From Brachionus rotundiformis (Eukaryota; Rotifera; Eurotatoria; Ploima; Brachionidae): a DNA stretch of 64,000 bases. Position numbers and translations under genes: made by a program. The DNA lies in assembly GCA_016802295.1 (NCBI GenBank), contig JAESIW010000025.1, positions 33,381 through 97,380 of the forward strand, in the 5' to 3' direction. Of this stretch, positions 24,362-34,282 are shown one piece after another (positions within the stretch are counted from its first letter, which is position 1; the number at the start of each line of letters is the position of its first letter). The notes beneath the pieces were generated by a model. The model made no database searches and was not told the DNA's origin. It saw only the letters and a list, made by a program, of their open reading frames with translations.

Positions 24362-24712
24362 TGAGGGCTTTGTGAATTTTGGAACAAAAAAAAAAGAACA
24401 AAAATTTTAAATTGTTTTAACTTGAACACGTGTGTTTTTTTCCTTTGGTCTAAAACTGGTTATACAAAATGTATCGTTTGGTACATAACATGTATCACCT
24501 AAAATTTAATCTTTGCAAAATCTCTGCAATTAAATTTTTAAAAAATTTTTAATGCATATACTATTTTGCAGATTTGCATAGTTTTTGCAAAGATCAAATA
24601 TCGGTGATACATGCTATGTATCTAATGATAGTTTAAGACCAAAGGAAAAAAAGCTATTACAATTTAAAAATTATTGTTCTTGTTTTTTTCTTCCAAAATT
24701 CACAAACCCCAC
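24362..24712. repeat. Second foldback element, family CCTTTGGTCTAAAAC
   Basis: The palindrome begins GGCTTTGTGAATTTTGGAAC and closes with TTCCAAAATTCACAAACCC. Inner arms share TTTTCCTTTGGTCTAAAACT and TTTAAGACCAAAGGAAAAAA, and ACATGTATCACC and GGTGATACATG. It directly follows the 23940-24320 element. An open frame across it on either strand is a by-product of the palindrome. Confidence 0.65.
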
Positions 24713-25379
24713 TTTTACTGGTTTTCTTGATTCTTTGGTTCTCTTTCTTAATTCAAGTTCCATTTTTACTCCAAATTTTTTACATCTATTGGTTTTACAA
24801 TATTTTACAGAGCCAACAACACCAAACTCATAAAGCTTGGATAAAATTCTAAAAGCTTTTGTTTCTTTAATAGCGTCTTTGACTTTCATGTTTCACTTTA
24901 AACTCTTTTTCATGAAATAAATTTTCTATTTAAATACTAAAATTACAACTATGTTTCAATTTTTTACTATGCAAAAATTTTAAATTTTGAAAAGTCATTA
25001 ATAATGTAATATTTTATGTGATGCTTAAGGTTCCTGATAAATTATGTTCAAAAAAGTTTTCAAAATTTAAGTAAATTTCAAATAATTTTTTTTAATGTGA
25101 TCAAGACTAACAATTTGCGATCAATGATTTTATTAAGTCAATTTTTTTGTTCACCTAAATCACGTATTTCGTGACAAGTGTTGGTCACCTATCACCTTAA
25201 AAAATTTCTGGTCACATATTACGTGATCAATTTGTCACATAAATTAATAGCTAATAATCTAAGTAAACAAAAACTAGCAAAATTATAAATATTTTTTAAC
25301 TAAGTAGTAGTAAAAAATACTGCGACCCTTAAAAAGGGTTAAGTTTATTCAGTAAATATAACTTTTTTTTTAACATATG

Positions 25380-25690
25380 TCCAGTTTAGCTTAAAAAATA
25401 TCATTTGTTATATAACTAACTATTTCTTCAGGCAGTCTATTCCAAATTTTAACCACACCACATTTGTCTGAAAATGATAACGATGCATACAATTTTTGAC
25501 ATCTTCTCTTACCATGCATTTTGTGTGTTTCCTCAAATTGTATACTTGATTTGGAGAAAGGTTAATGCCATTAATAAGTTTTACACTTTCATATCCATTA
25601 ATGAATTTATAAGTCTGAATTTAATCACCCCTCATTATTCTTACTCTGATGTCAGTTAACCCTAACAAGTCAAGTCTTTTGTCTTATTCG
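25380..25690 (-). mobile_element. LINE C-terminal fragment
   Basis: Reverse-strand frames give RVRRMRGDQIQTYKFINGY, then SPNQVYNLRKH and a later MHRYHFQTNVV. This is the C-terminal tail typical of CR1/Jockey-type LINE ORF2 (RRxRGDLIQxFKIxNGY, then RxxFFxxRVVxxWN). Frames are broken and no catalytic domain is present. Confidence 0.55.
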
Positions 25691-26394
25691 TAATTTAGAA
25701 GGAAAGGAGTGATCCTTAGAATAATTTTTCTCATATAAAAAAATGCTAAATACTAAAAAAAATTAATAAATTCTAAATTGTTTATTTTTCAATTTATTAA
25801 ACAAAAAAAAAATTACAAATTTTTTTTAAATGACCAAAAATACACTTAAACTAATTTGACATTTAATTCTGACGTTTTACATAATAAAAAATTATGATTA
25901 TTCAAAAATTAGTTTCAAACTCATTTTTTCAATTTTTTTTTGGCTTTAAATTCAATAAATAAAAAAAGTGGTCCCAACATTTTGTTCAGAATTTTCTCTA
26001 GTTTTAGAATCTGTATAAAAAAAGAGGGGTCGGGGGGTAAACCGCGGACTAGATTCAAAAATAGTGAAAAAATACCATTTTTTTGCCAAAATATCGATCT
26101 ATTGGTAAAATAATAGATTAAATTTGTTGATGAGACTATTTGCTTTCAGAATTTATATATTAATAAAGTTATGTCTATTAGAACATGAGATATTTTTGCT
26201 TAAAGGTAACTTACTTTTGTTTTTTTTTATCTTTGAGGGGGGTGAGATCAAACTTTTTTTTTTTGACAATACCTAAAAAACCGTATTTCTAGGTTTTCAA
26301 GTATGCAGATTAAAATTTTAAAGTCGGTTTGCCGAAATTCAGATAGTGCTGTAGTTTTGCTCCGCGCGAACCTAGTTTAATTTGAAAAATTTTC

Positions 26395-26765
26395 AAATAT
26401 GAATATATCAATGATGATAGGTTGTTCAATGAAGGACACATGTATAAGCCATCGCAGTCTTTTACTCTAAGAACATTCATCTAATGACTCTGAATTTGTT
26501 CTTGTGTATAATTCTGCGTTCGACCATGTCCCGAATCCTTTTCACTCATCTATTTTGGAAGACTTTTTATGTCAGATACAGACAGTGTTGTACAGTTTAA
26601 GTTTTGATTCTTTGCTGTAGTTGTTGTATTTACATGCTGGTCGAAGTCTAGCCAAAGCACTTTTTGCTTTAGCAAGTCTGTTCAAGTGTTTTCATGTTTG
26701 AACTGAAGGTGCGGAGTATCCAAATTGACGTATTAATTTAGAGTCTTCAAATGCATTTGTGATTC
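26395..26765 (-). mobile_element. RTE-like LINE relic
   Basis: Nucleotide words shared with the better copy at 46080-46735 include AAGCCATCGCAGTCTTTTA, TTGTACAGTTT(A/G)AGTTTTG, TTCTTTGCTGTAG, CATGCTGGTCG and AGTATCCAAATTG, in the same order. All frames are interrupted. It abuts the right inverted repeat ending at 26373. Confidence 0.6.
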
Positions 26766-27069
26766 CTTTATTTTATATAACCCAGTCAACAAAATTTTAG
26801 AGAAATTTTAATGTGTATTTAAGGATTTTTATGAAGGCTTTTTACAGGGTCTAATTATCTCTAAATAATTTTCAAACAATTTAAAAGAATAAATAACTGA
26901 AAATCTTCTTTTTTTTTTAAATTTTTTATTTAACGAAATAAAGTCGATTAAAGGTTTAAACTAGTGTTTAGTTTTTAAATCTTTTTTAGTTTAATAAAAA
27001 AAAATTATGAAAATAAATATCTTACTATTTAAAAATCAAATGTGTGAAATTGCTAGCTAAAAATTAAGC

Positions 27070-27168
27070 ATTAAAGGAAAAATTCTCCCACGCTTATTAA
27101 AAATAAAAGGAATAATTATCCCATGCCTATTAAAGATTAAAAGGAATTGTTATCCCCGCGCCTATAAT
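27070..27168. repeat. Short minisatellite, unit about 34 bp
   Basis: Three to four imperfect tandem copies built on CCTATTAAA, then AAAAGGAAT(A/T)(A/G)TTATCCC. Drift between units is visible. Confidence 0.55.
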
Positions 27169-27342
27169 CGAAATGGACAAATTAGAGGAAAAAAATCTCG
27201 TCCTTTTTATTTGTTATCTTAATCAACATTCCTTGCTATTAAATATACAATTGATTCAAAATTTTTTAATTTGAACTTGCAATCAATATTAAATTGATTA
27301 GAGCATAATTTCCTATGATAAAAATAAATGAATCACATTTTT

Positions 27343-27720
27343 AATACACCCTACGTATCACTTGATCATCAGCTTCTCAACTGATACGCAATGAAAAGTA
27401 AGAATTAATACATTTGTCACGTATCTCAGAAGATAGACGCTTCTAGATGCTGATATAAACATTTATATAAAAGCTCACATCTTGTCTTGTTTATGAACTC
27501 GTGTTCTTGACACGAACTCATGGTTATAAATAATGATTCCATTCTCAGTGCTCAAGAGAAATGTTTTTAGTGATACACTTGCTATATAAATTGTTAGAGC
27601 TCAACAATTATTTAATAAACTATTCAAAAGTATACTTGTTTTATCATTCATTAACCAGCCTTACATCTTTGTAGCAGCGAAAGTGATAATGTCCACAATT
27701 ATCATTTTTGGTATTGTGAA
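27343..27720 (+). mobile_element. LTR with adjoining primer-binding site
   Basis: Starts AATACACCCTACGTATCACT and ends near CCTTACA at about 27666. It is followed by TTGTAGCAGCGAAAGTGATA, matching TTGGTAGCAGCGAAAGTGAT downstream of the partial LTR at 59734. TGGTAGCAG fits the 3' end of an animal initiator tRNA-Met, a usual primer for such elements. The same LTR lies inverted at about 60036-60335. No gag or pol follows here, so it is a solo or truncated 5' end. Confidence 0.65.
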
Positions 27721-28415
27721 TTTATAAAACAAATTCAAAAAAATTACTTCCCATTTTTATGAACTTTAATTTTTTAAAATGAAAGAATATTTATAAAAAT
27801 ACTGCAACTTAGTGCAACAAAGTATGGTACGCTAATTTTTTGTATTTTTTTTTTAAATATATTTTATTTTAGTAAATTTTGATCTATCAGAAAAAGAAAA
27901 ATTTTTTTTTTTTTATAAGTCATTTTGTCATTATAAGTCACCATCATTAGCTAAGATTTAGAAAAGGCAACAAAATATTTGTTTACCGTCGGTAACTTTT
28001 CTAATTAATATATTTAAGCTTAAGAAATTTTTGGATAACTTTTTAGTTTTGATATAGCAACATTTAATTGTTGTTTTTTTTAAATACACTATTCATTCCT
28101 TGCTCTATAAAAAAAAATATAAGAACACTTTAAAAGAGAAATTTCAAGCTTAAGAATATATATATAATTGCGTTAGACAGTCCAGACTTGACTTCATAAA
28201 ATTAAAATATTAAGTCAAAAACCAGACTTGACTTTGACTAACTTTGATTTCATACTGTAAATTTTTGAATAAATTACTTGTAGAAAAAGAAATTATGCGT
28301 CAAATACATTTTTCCTTCTTAAAAATACGATATTTTTGATTGATGATTTTGATAGTATTGATATGTGGAGGAAGAACCAAATCTTAAAAAAACTTAATCA
28401 AATCAAATACATTCT

Positions 28416-28665
28416 GCACTATAAATAATCACAAGTTGCACAATAATATTTAAAGTGCACTATAATATATAAATGCATTTTATTAATCAAGGCTGCACTA
28501 TAAATATCATTCTTACACTATTATATTCGTTAATAAGCACTAATATAATTTTTATTTTGCACTAAATAATCTTTAAATTAATGTTTAAAAAGCACTAAAA
28601 TAATTTTAGACCTGAACTATTTTAATTCATTTTTAGATAAATAAATACAACAAGCACTATTTTTT
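28416..28665. repeat. Irregular array of GCACTA-type words
   Basis: About ten occurrences of GCACTA(T/A)(A/T)A or one-base variants within 250 bp, spaced roughly 15-35 bp apart, embedded in AT-rich DNA. Probably a decayed minisatellite. Confidence 0.4.
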
Positions 28666-28799
28666 TCGAAAACTTCATTTTTTTTAAACATAAGAAAATA
28701 CAAATTACAGTTACAACTATGTGATTTAGAGAGAAAAAAATATAGTTAATTAAACAAAATAAAAACGATTAAAATTTTTTTACAAAAAACTTTTATTTA

Positions 28800-29560
28800 A
28801 AAAATATATATACAAAATTATTGTCTATGTCGACGCGTTTCGGCAATATTTTGCCTTCTTCAGGACAATCTAAAAGAAAAAATCAATTTTTTAGTTTTTT
28901 TACACAATAATTTTTCTAAAAAAAATTATATATTTCCACATTTTTCCAAAATAATTATAAATAAATAAATTTTATTTTCATTTCAAAGAAGAATAAAAAA
29001 TAATAAATTAAATTTACAAATATATTTTTCCAGATTGATTTAACTTTACAAACAACATTGTTTATTAATTTAATTTAATTTTAATTGTTTACAAAAAAGA
29101 TAATGTTTTTATGAATTGATAATTAGGTATTTTTTGGTTAATTAAAGGAATTTTTAAACAATTGAATAAATGTATTAATTCAGTCTCTACTGATTTTCTA
29201 ATTGAATCATCAATTAGATTACTTTTGAAAATAACAAAAACAAAGTCATGTGTATCATGATCTACTTTACCAAAATGGTTTGCTATCTCTGAGTTAGAGT
29301 CAAAATTTTCAAGACTTTTTACAATGTTTTTTCTAAACCGTGCAATGTTATTCAAATGTTGTAAAACATCTTTACTAATGTTATAGTATATATATATTTT
29401 TTTTATTTTTACTTTATTCATAAGAATAAAGTAAAGATTTAGAATATAGTAAAGAATAAAGTAGTCGTAACAGAGCCCATCGTCCATTTTTGGTAGTTCA
29501 TTGTCAATGCACAGTTTTTGCAATGAAGCCAAGTTAAACGATTTCGTAGAATTTGTTCCT
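28800..29560 (-). mobile_element. Penelope-like element, 3' part
   Basis: The minus-strand ORF 29089-29532 resembles the C-terminal endonuclease region of Penelope-like retroelements: RFRKNIVKSLENFDSNSEIA followed by NHFGKVDHDTHDFVFVIFK and a closing KSVETELIHLF with PLINQKIPN. The reverse transcriptase is missing, so the element is 5'-truncated. Its 3' region carries the hammerhead-like motif listed separately, which such elements are known to have. The frame upstream of about 29400 is noisy. Confidence 0.6.
28822..28872 (-). ncRNA. Hammerhead-ribozyme-like motif
   Basis: On the minus strand: CTGAAGA (core CUGANGA), then helix II GGCAA-AATA-TTGCC (five perfect pairs, four-base loop), then GAAAC, then a minimal helix III ACG/CGT, and GTC as the cleavage triplet. 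Helix I can begin with GTC upstream pairing GAC downstream; ATTGTC upstream could alternatively pair with GACAAT further on. A very short helix III is typical of hammerheads in Penelope-like elements. Activity is inferred from the motif. Confidence 0.6.
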
Positions 29561-29632
29561 CTAATAACTTTTTTTCTGTATCGAGCAAGGAAGATATTGA
29601 TTATAATTAACCGAATTTAACCGAATTTCCAA

Positions 29633-29880
29633 TTCGAGTTCAATGGACTTCTAAATATTTTTTTTTTAAAATGGGCGAGGTATATGTAGGCGCATGCGCC
29701 CAAATTGGCAAATCGGGTTTTAATGCAAGCCTTCTTAAACACGGAAACACGGTATATTATTGTAAAAGGAAAACTACCATAGCGGGAATATATTTTTAGT
29801 TTCGCAGCGAAGATCTACTGCTGTACTTATTTTATAGATTGTTCAATAAATTTTATCATTTTTGACAAATTTTTTTCAAT
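29633..29880 (+). repeat. Direct duplicate, copy 1
   Basis: Nearly identical to 31228-31493. It starts AACCGAATTTCCAATTCGAG, passes through GTAGGCGCATGCGCCC, and ends in TTGACAAATTTTTTTCAATC. Very few differences over about 250 bp indicate a recent duplication or a young repeat. Confidence 0.75.
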
Positions 29881-29957
29881 CAATTTCAATTTTAATTTGT
29901 ATCCTAAATTTATTTTTGGGCTGGACCAAAACTGTATTAATTATGAGTTTGTTTTAC

Positions 29958-31365
29958 CGTATTTCCGTGTTTAAGAAGGCGTGCATTAAAACCTGATTTG
30001 CCAATTTGGGCGCATGCGCCTACATAGACCTCTTCATGTTAAAAAAAAAAAGTTTAAAAGTGCGACGCACTATAATTGGAAATTCTGTTAATAGCGGGCG
30101 TTTGTAATAAAAAAACCAAATAATAACAATGCGTTTACAATTAAAAATCTTGTTTAAATTCACAAGTTTTTTATGAAAAAAAAAAAGTACTAAATTTATA
30201 TTATTTAAAATTTTAGGTAGAAGTGCAGCTTCTCAAGTGTAAAAAAAAATGTTTTTTAAATATAAAAAAATATTTAAAAGTCTAATTTTGGGTACAGAGG
30301 CGGCTTTAAGAAATAAATTTTTTACAATGTTTATATACATATTTAAATTTTTTTTTTATTTTTTGACCCTGGCTTTTGACCTAAACGTTTCCGAACGGTC
30401 CCATCTTTGTTATGAACAATGATGGGTGTTTGTGTATTTGTGTTTAACGGTAAGTCTTGGTCATCTTCAAAGCCATCAATGTCATCTTCTTCATTTAGAT
30501 CGTCAACATAATCATTCATGACGCAGTTTGTTTTCAACATAAAGTTCAAATTACTTTTCAAATTAAATTGTGAAGTAATACCACACGACTCAAAGCTTGA
30601 AGCTATATACTGAGGATCGATGCCACGCCATATATCAGAAAGCCATTCGATACATTTGGCATATCCTGGTGAACGGGCATTTCCATTTTTTGTGTATGTT
30701 TTGTCCTCGAATATAAACCAATTGGTTCCATTTCTTATGGTATGCACGCTTCAAATGTGCAAACCAACAAACGTCTGATGGTTGAAGCAAGTTAGTTAAC
30801 CGTGGTGGTATGAAAACTTGATTTATTGCATTATTTTGGCAAAAATCTCGAACCATTTCAGTCTTGTTACACGGAGCCGAATCCAAAACAAAATGAATCT
30901 CATCAAGATTGTTAACCAATTTGTATGGATTAATTACTTTAGACATGTATTCACAAATCAATTCTTTATCGAATTAAAAAAAATTTTGATGTAAAATTCG
31001 CATGATTTTAGTCTAAGACTCGAACTAGACAGCAGCATCTATAACTAGAAAAGACATAAAAAAAAATTTTTTTTTCATCTTTTAATGCTGCACTTATACT
31101 CAAAAAATTAAAAAATATTTTTTTCCTTTAATTTGCTTTTTAAAAAATAATGTTGCACCAAAGAAAGTCTTTTAGCTAAAAACGCATTGTTAATATTTGG
31201 TTTTTTTATTACTAACGCCCGCTATTAACCGAATTTCCAATTCGAGTTCAATGGACTTCTAAATATTTTTTTTTTTTAAATGGGCGAGGTATATGTAGGC
31301 GCATGCGCCCAAATTGGCAAATCGGGTTTTAATGCAAGCCTTCTTAAACACGGAAACACGGTATA
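29958..31365. mobile_element. MITE split by a pogo-like element
   Basis: Outer inverted repeats CCGTATTTCCGTGTTTAAGA at the left and TCTTAAACACGGAAACACGG at the right, with TA on both outer sides. The left half is 29958-30090 and the right half 31226-31365. They share TTTGCCAATTTGGGCGCATG in opposite orientation. The pogo-like element 30091-31225 sits at the palindrome centre (GGAAATTCTGT | TA | ACCGAATTTCC). Confidence 0.6.
30091..31225 (-). mobile_element. pogo/Tigger-like DNA transposon, internally deleted
   Basis: Terminal inverted repeats ATAGCGGGCGTT(T/A)GTAATA with TTTTTTTACC-rich continuation, flanked by TA target duplications (30089-30090 and 31226-31227). The minus strand encodes the C-terminal part of a DDE transposase: HFVLDSAPCNKTEMVRDFC (second catalytic Asp), then FIPPRLTNLLQPSDVCWF and KRAYHKKWN. 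After a frame change, an acidic and basic tail ends GQKPGSKNKK at 30343. The N-terminal DNA-binding domain and first catalytic Asp are missing. Likely mobilised in trans, if at all. Confidence 0.7.
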
Positions 31366-31493
31366 TTATTGTAAAAGGAAAACTACCATAGCGGGAATAT
31401 ATTTTTAGTTTCGCAGCGAAGATCTACTGCTGTACTTATTTTATAGATTGTTCAATAAATTTTATCATTTTTGACAAATTTTTTTCAATCAAA
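31228..31493 (+). repeat. Direct duplicate, copy 2
   Basis: Same sequence as 29633-29880, here to the right of the pogo-like insertion; it includes the right half of the split MITE plus about 120 bp beyond it. Confidence 0.75.
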
Positions 31494-32449
31494 TTTAATA
31501 TTATAATTATTTAATTTTTACCTGAAAATATTTTTAAATATTTTTTATGAAAATAAGTTAAACCCTTAGAAGGTTTTTTAGAAATTCTTAGAAATACAAT
31601 CAGAAAGATAGAATACCAAATCAACCTAATACTAAATATGATTCAGATGTAAACTCATAAGAAATTAAAGCCTTTAATTTAAGTTTATTCTTCGGAAGAA
31701 TAAACTTATATCAAAAGCTCTCTCTTTTTTAAAAATTAAAAAAATTATTTCATCTTAATTATTATTTCATTAAAAAAATATTCGGAAAAGGTTTATAAAA
31801 TCTATGATCAGAAAAGGCAAAAAATTATTATTTTAAATTAGTAAATCTTAAATTTTAATTTTTTTCAGAAGAATTTTATGCTGTTTTTTTTTTTGAATAA
31901 TTTCGAAATACTGACAGTCCCGTTTTAATGACAGGGTCCTTCGCACATTTCAAAATGATTTACAATTTTACACTTTTTCATTTCAAAATCTCTGATAGCC
32001 ATTGGTGTTTAAATTAGTTGAAAAAAAGACAAACAAAAAAAAACTTTATAGCATTGGATCAGAGTTGGTTAAAAGTCCCAAGTCTCAAGTCAAGTACAAG
32101 TCCGGACTTTTTTTTTTTAGAAAGTCCGAGCCATAGACTTTAATTATTTTTTTAGTCCCAATTAAATTCAGAATTTAGGACGTTCTACACATATAATAAA
32201 TCTAAAAAAATTAAGCGCATTTAAATGTTAATTTAATTATGATTATAAAATCTAAAAATTTAGCTTTGTCTCATTTAATTGCACTCTTAATTTAAGTATT
32301 CAACCAAACATCTTTTTTAACTCTCATCTATTTTTTATCCAAGTTATGGAACACAATTATTTGGCTTTAAAAATGCTTTTAATGAAAATTTAATTTTTAA
32401 TGCACAAAATATGTATAACTAGTCTATTTTAACATGGGCTTGATCTAGG
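31493..32449. other. AT-rich spacer with an AAGTC-rich patch
   Basis: No gene seen. At 32070-32120 AAGTC words cluster (CAAGTCTCAAGTCAAGTAC then AAGTCCGGACTTT), matching 43385-43430 closely. Confidence 0.45.
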
Positions 32450-33070
32450 CTTGTACATGCACTTAAACTCGAATTTTAAGTTTTACATTCTTATGCATGT
32501 ATTTTTGTGCAGGAAATACGGTATATGATTTAAATTGATTATTTGATTTGGTTTAACTAGAAAAAAAAGAAAATAAAGTTTTTATTTTAGATAAAAAAGA
32601 TACGATAAAATATGTTGCAATATTTTTTTAAACATATTTTTTTTTAGTAAATTTTGTTTTATCAAAAAAGGAAGTATATTTTTTCTTTGTGTTTTTGACA
32701 TTTAGAATACCAGATAATCTAATCTAAACAATGTTAAAAATGGAAAAAAAACTTATGAAAACTAGCTTTAAAAGCTATTTATTATTTCAAATTTAATAAA
32801 AAAAAAATTTTTTTTGATACCCGCATGTTTTTTTAAAGGGGCAATTCAGAATATTCGGCAAAGTAAAATTTTTGCTCAAAAATTTAAATGCACAATTTAA
32901 TTTCATTGCATTGAAATATTCAATAATTATTGAAGCTTTTTATTTTCAATTATATCAAGTTGGTTTTTTAAGATTTTTTAAAATAATTTAAAAAATTTAG
33001 ATAATTTTTTTTTCTTTTTTTTTTTTAAATTAGTAATAAATAATTTTAGCAGTGTACGGCTAAGTGTAAT
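32449..33070 (+). repeat. 622-bp duplicated segment, copy 1
   Basis: Starts AGGCTTGTACATGCACTTAA and runs to GTGTACGGCTAAGTGTA. It is essentially identical to 38528-39149; one difference was seen (GAATTTTAAG here, GAATTTCAAG there). It contains partial arms of both foldback families. Confidence 0.85.
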
Positions 33071-33244
33071 TTTTGATCACATTTTATTGTTTAGATTTTT
33101 TATATCAGTTTGGTTAAAAAATGTATTTTATAATTTTTTTTTTTAATTTCTTATTATTATGAAATATTCTAAGAATAAAAAGAGAGTCTTCTTATTTAGA
33201 TTAACATTAATTTAAACAATTTGAAAACAAAATTCTATTAAAAT

Positions 33245-34153
33245 ATGGACAACCCAAATAGATTATTGCAAAATTTTATGATTGAAACAGAAATAGCTAT
33301 CAGAATTTTAGAAATGAAAAAGAGTGAAATTGAAAATCATCACAAAAACTGCAATATATCTCGCACAATTGGTACGTCTATATCAACAGCTGGTGCAGGT
33401 CTTTTAATTGGCGCTCTAGTGATTGCTCCGTTTACTGGTGGTACATCGATAGTTGCTGCCACTGGTATGGGATCACTTCTAGGAATTGGCGGAGCAGCTG
33501 TTAGCATTGGAACAGAAGTGGTCGACTTTTTTGCATCAAAAAAATTTACTGAACAAATAACTGAGATTTTCGAAAAAAGAAACTTAATTGGTGAAAAACT
33601 TGCCAAATACTTTAAAGAAATTGAGATAATTTGTGATAAACTAATAGAAGATGGAATGGATGAAGACGAAGCAGCAGCAAAATCTACATTTTTTGTCCTA
33701 AAAAGAGGCATGAATTCAACAAACTTTCTAAGATTTTATAACTTGGGCTCTTTTGCTAAAGCAACTTCCGGAATAAACTTTTCCATTAGAGCTGGTGGTC
33801 AATTTTGGAGAAGCATGAGACTCCAATCACTAGGCATTCAAAAGATATTAAGCAACTTAGGCGTTAATGTAAGTCGAAAAGCTGCAATGAAATTGATTAA
33901 AACCGGTACTGTTGTCTTATCAGCTGTTTTTGTTTATTTTGATGTTAAATCACTCATTGATTGCTGGACAAATAAGCATCCAAATTTAACTCAAATTGAA
34001 GAACTTGTAGAAGACATTAAAAATCAACTAAATGATTTAAATGGTCTTTATGAATGGCTGAATAAAATACCAGATGATTTAAATAAAGATGAAAATCAAA
34101 TGCTAGAAAATACACAAGACATGGAGAAAATGAAATCATTGACTAATTATTAA
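33245..34153 (+). CDS. Apolipoprotein-L-like pore-forming-type protein
   Basis: A single-exon ORF of 302 codons starting at ATG 33245, with no signal peptide. After an N-terminal helix and coiled coil, residues about 38-95 form a glycine-rich hydrophobic hairpin (GTSISTAGAGLLIGALVIAP, FTGGTSIVAATGMGSLLGIG). This is the hallmark of the apolipoprotein L family, whose membrane-insertion region has the same ALVIAPFTGGTS-like stretch. A second hydrophobic segment lies at residues about 220-240 (TGTVVLSAVFVYFDV), followed by a charged C-terminal coil. Length fits short ApoL proteins (300-400 residues). ApoL proteins are cytosolic or membrane-inserting channel or detergent-like factors; APOL1 and APOL3 act in defence in humans. 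It converges with the dynamin-like GTPase gene at 40.9-43.0 kb. Confidence 0.7.
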   Translation: MDNPNRLLQNFMIETEIAIRILEMKKSEIENHHKNCNISRTIGTSISTAGAGLLIGALVIAPFTGGTSIVAATGMGSLLGIGGAAVSIGTEVVDFFASKKFTEQITEIFEKRNLIGEKLAKYFKEIEIICDKLIEDGMDEDEAAAKSTFFVLKRGMNSTNFLRFYNLGSFAKATSGINFSIRAGGQFWRSMRLQSLGIQKILSNLGVNVSRKAAMKLIKTGTVVLSAVFVYFDVKSLIDCWTNKHPNLTQIEELVEDIKNQLNDLNGLYEWLNKIPDDLNKDENQMLENTQDMEKMKSLTNY

Positions 34154-34282
34154 AAAATGTCTTTATATAATTTAAATTTCCAAAATAAATTTAATTAAAA
34201 ACAAAAATTTAATCAATTTCAATTTTAATTTGTATCCTAAATTTATTTTTGGGCTGGACCAAAACTGTATTAATTATGAGTT

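Larger units (their letters stand above)
19692..26373. mobile_element. 6.7-kb interval bounded by about 510-bp inverted repeats
   Basis: The left arm 19692-20197 and right arm 25854-26373 are reverse complements with few differences over 506 and 520 bp. The outer ends read AGGTTCGCGCGGAGCAAAAC and GTTTTGCTCCGCGCGAACCT. Both arms also share ACCGCGGACTAG and CATTTAATTCTGACGTTTTAC in the appropriate orientation. This looks like a large DNA transposon with long terminal inverted repeats that has been filled by later insertions and gene sequence. No clear target-site duplication was found next to the ends. Alternatively, two copies of one repeat happen to lie in opposite orientation. Confidence 0.65.

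Noticed and set aside
24585..24889. Overlapping ORFs on both strands at 24.6-24.9 kb as genes
   Set aside because: Most of the span is foldback arm, where palindromy opens frames on both strands. The remaining basic stretch has no domain and no start context.
33340..33711. Minus-strand ORF opposite the ApoL-like gene
   Set aside because: It is a low-complexity shadow of the sense ORF with no domain.
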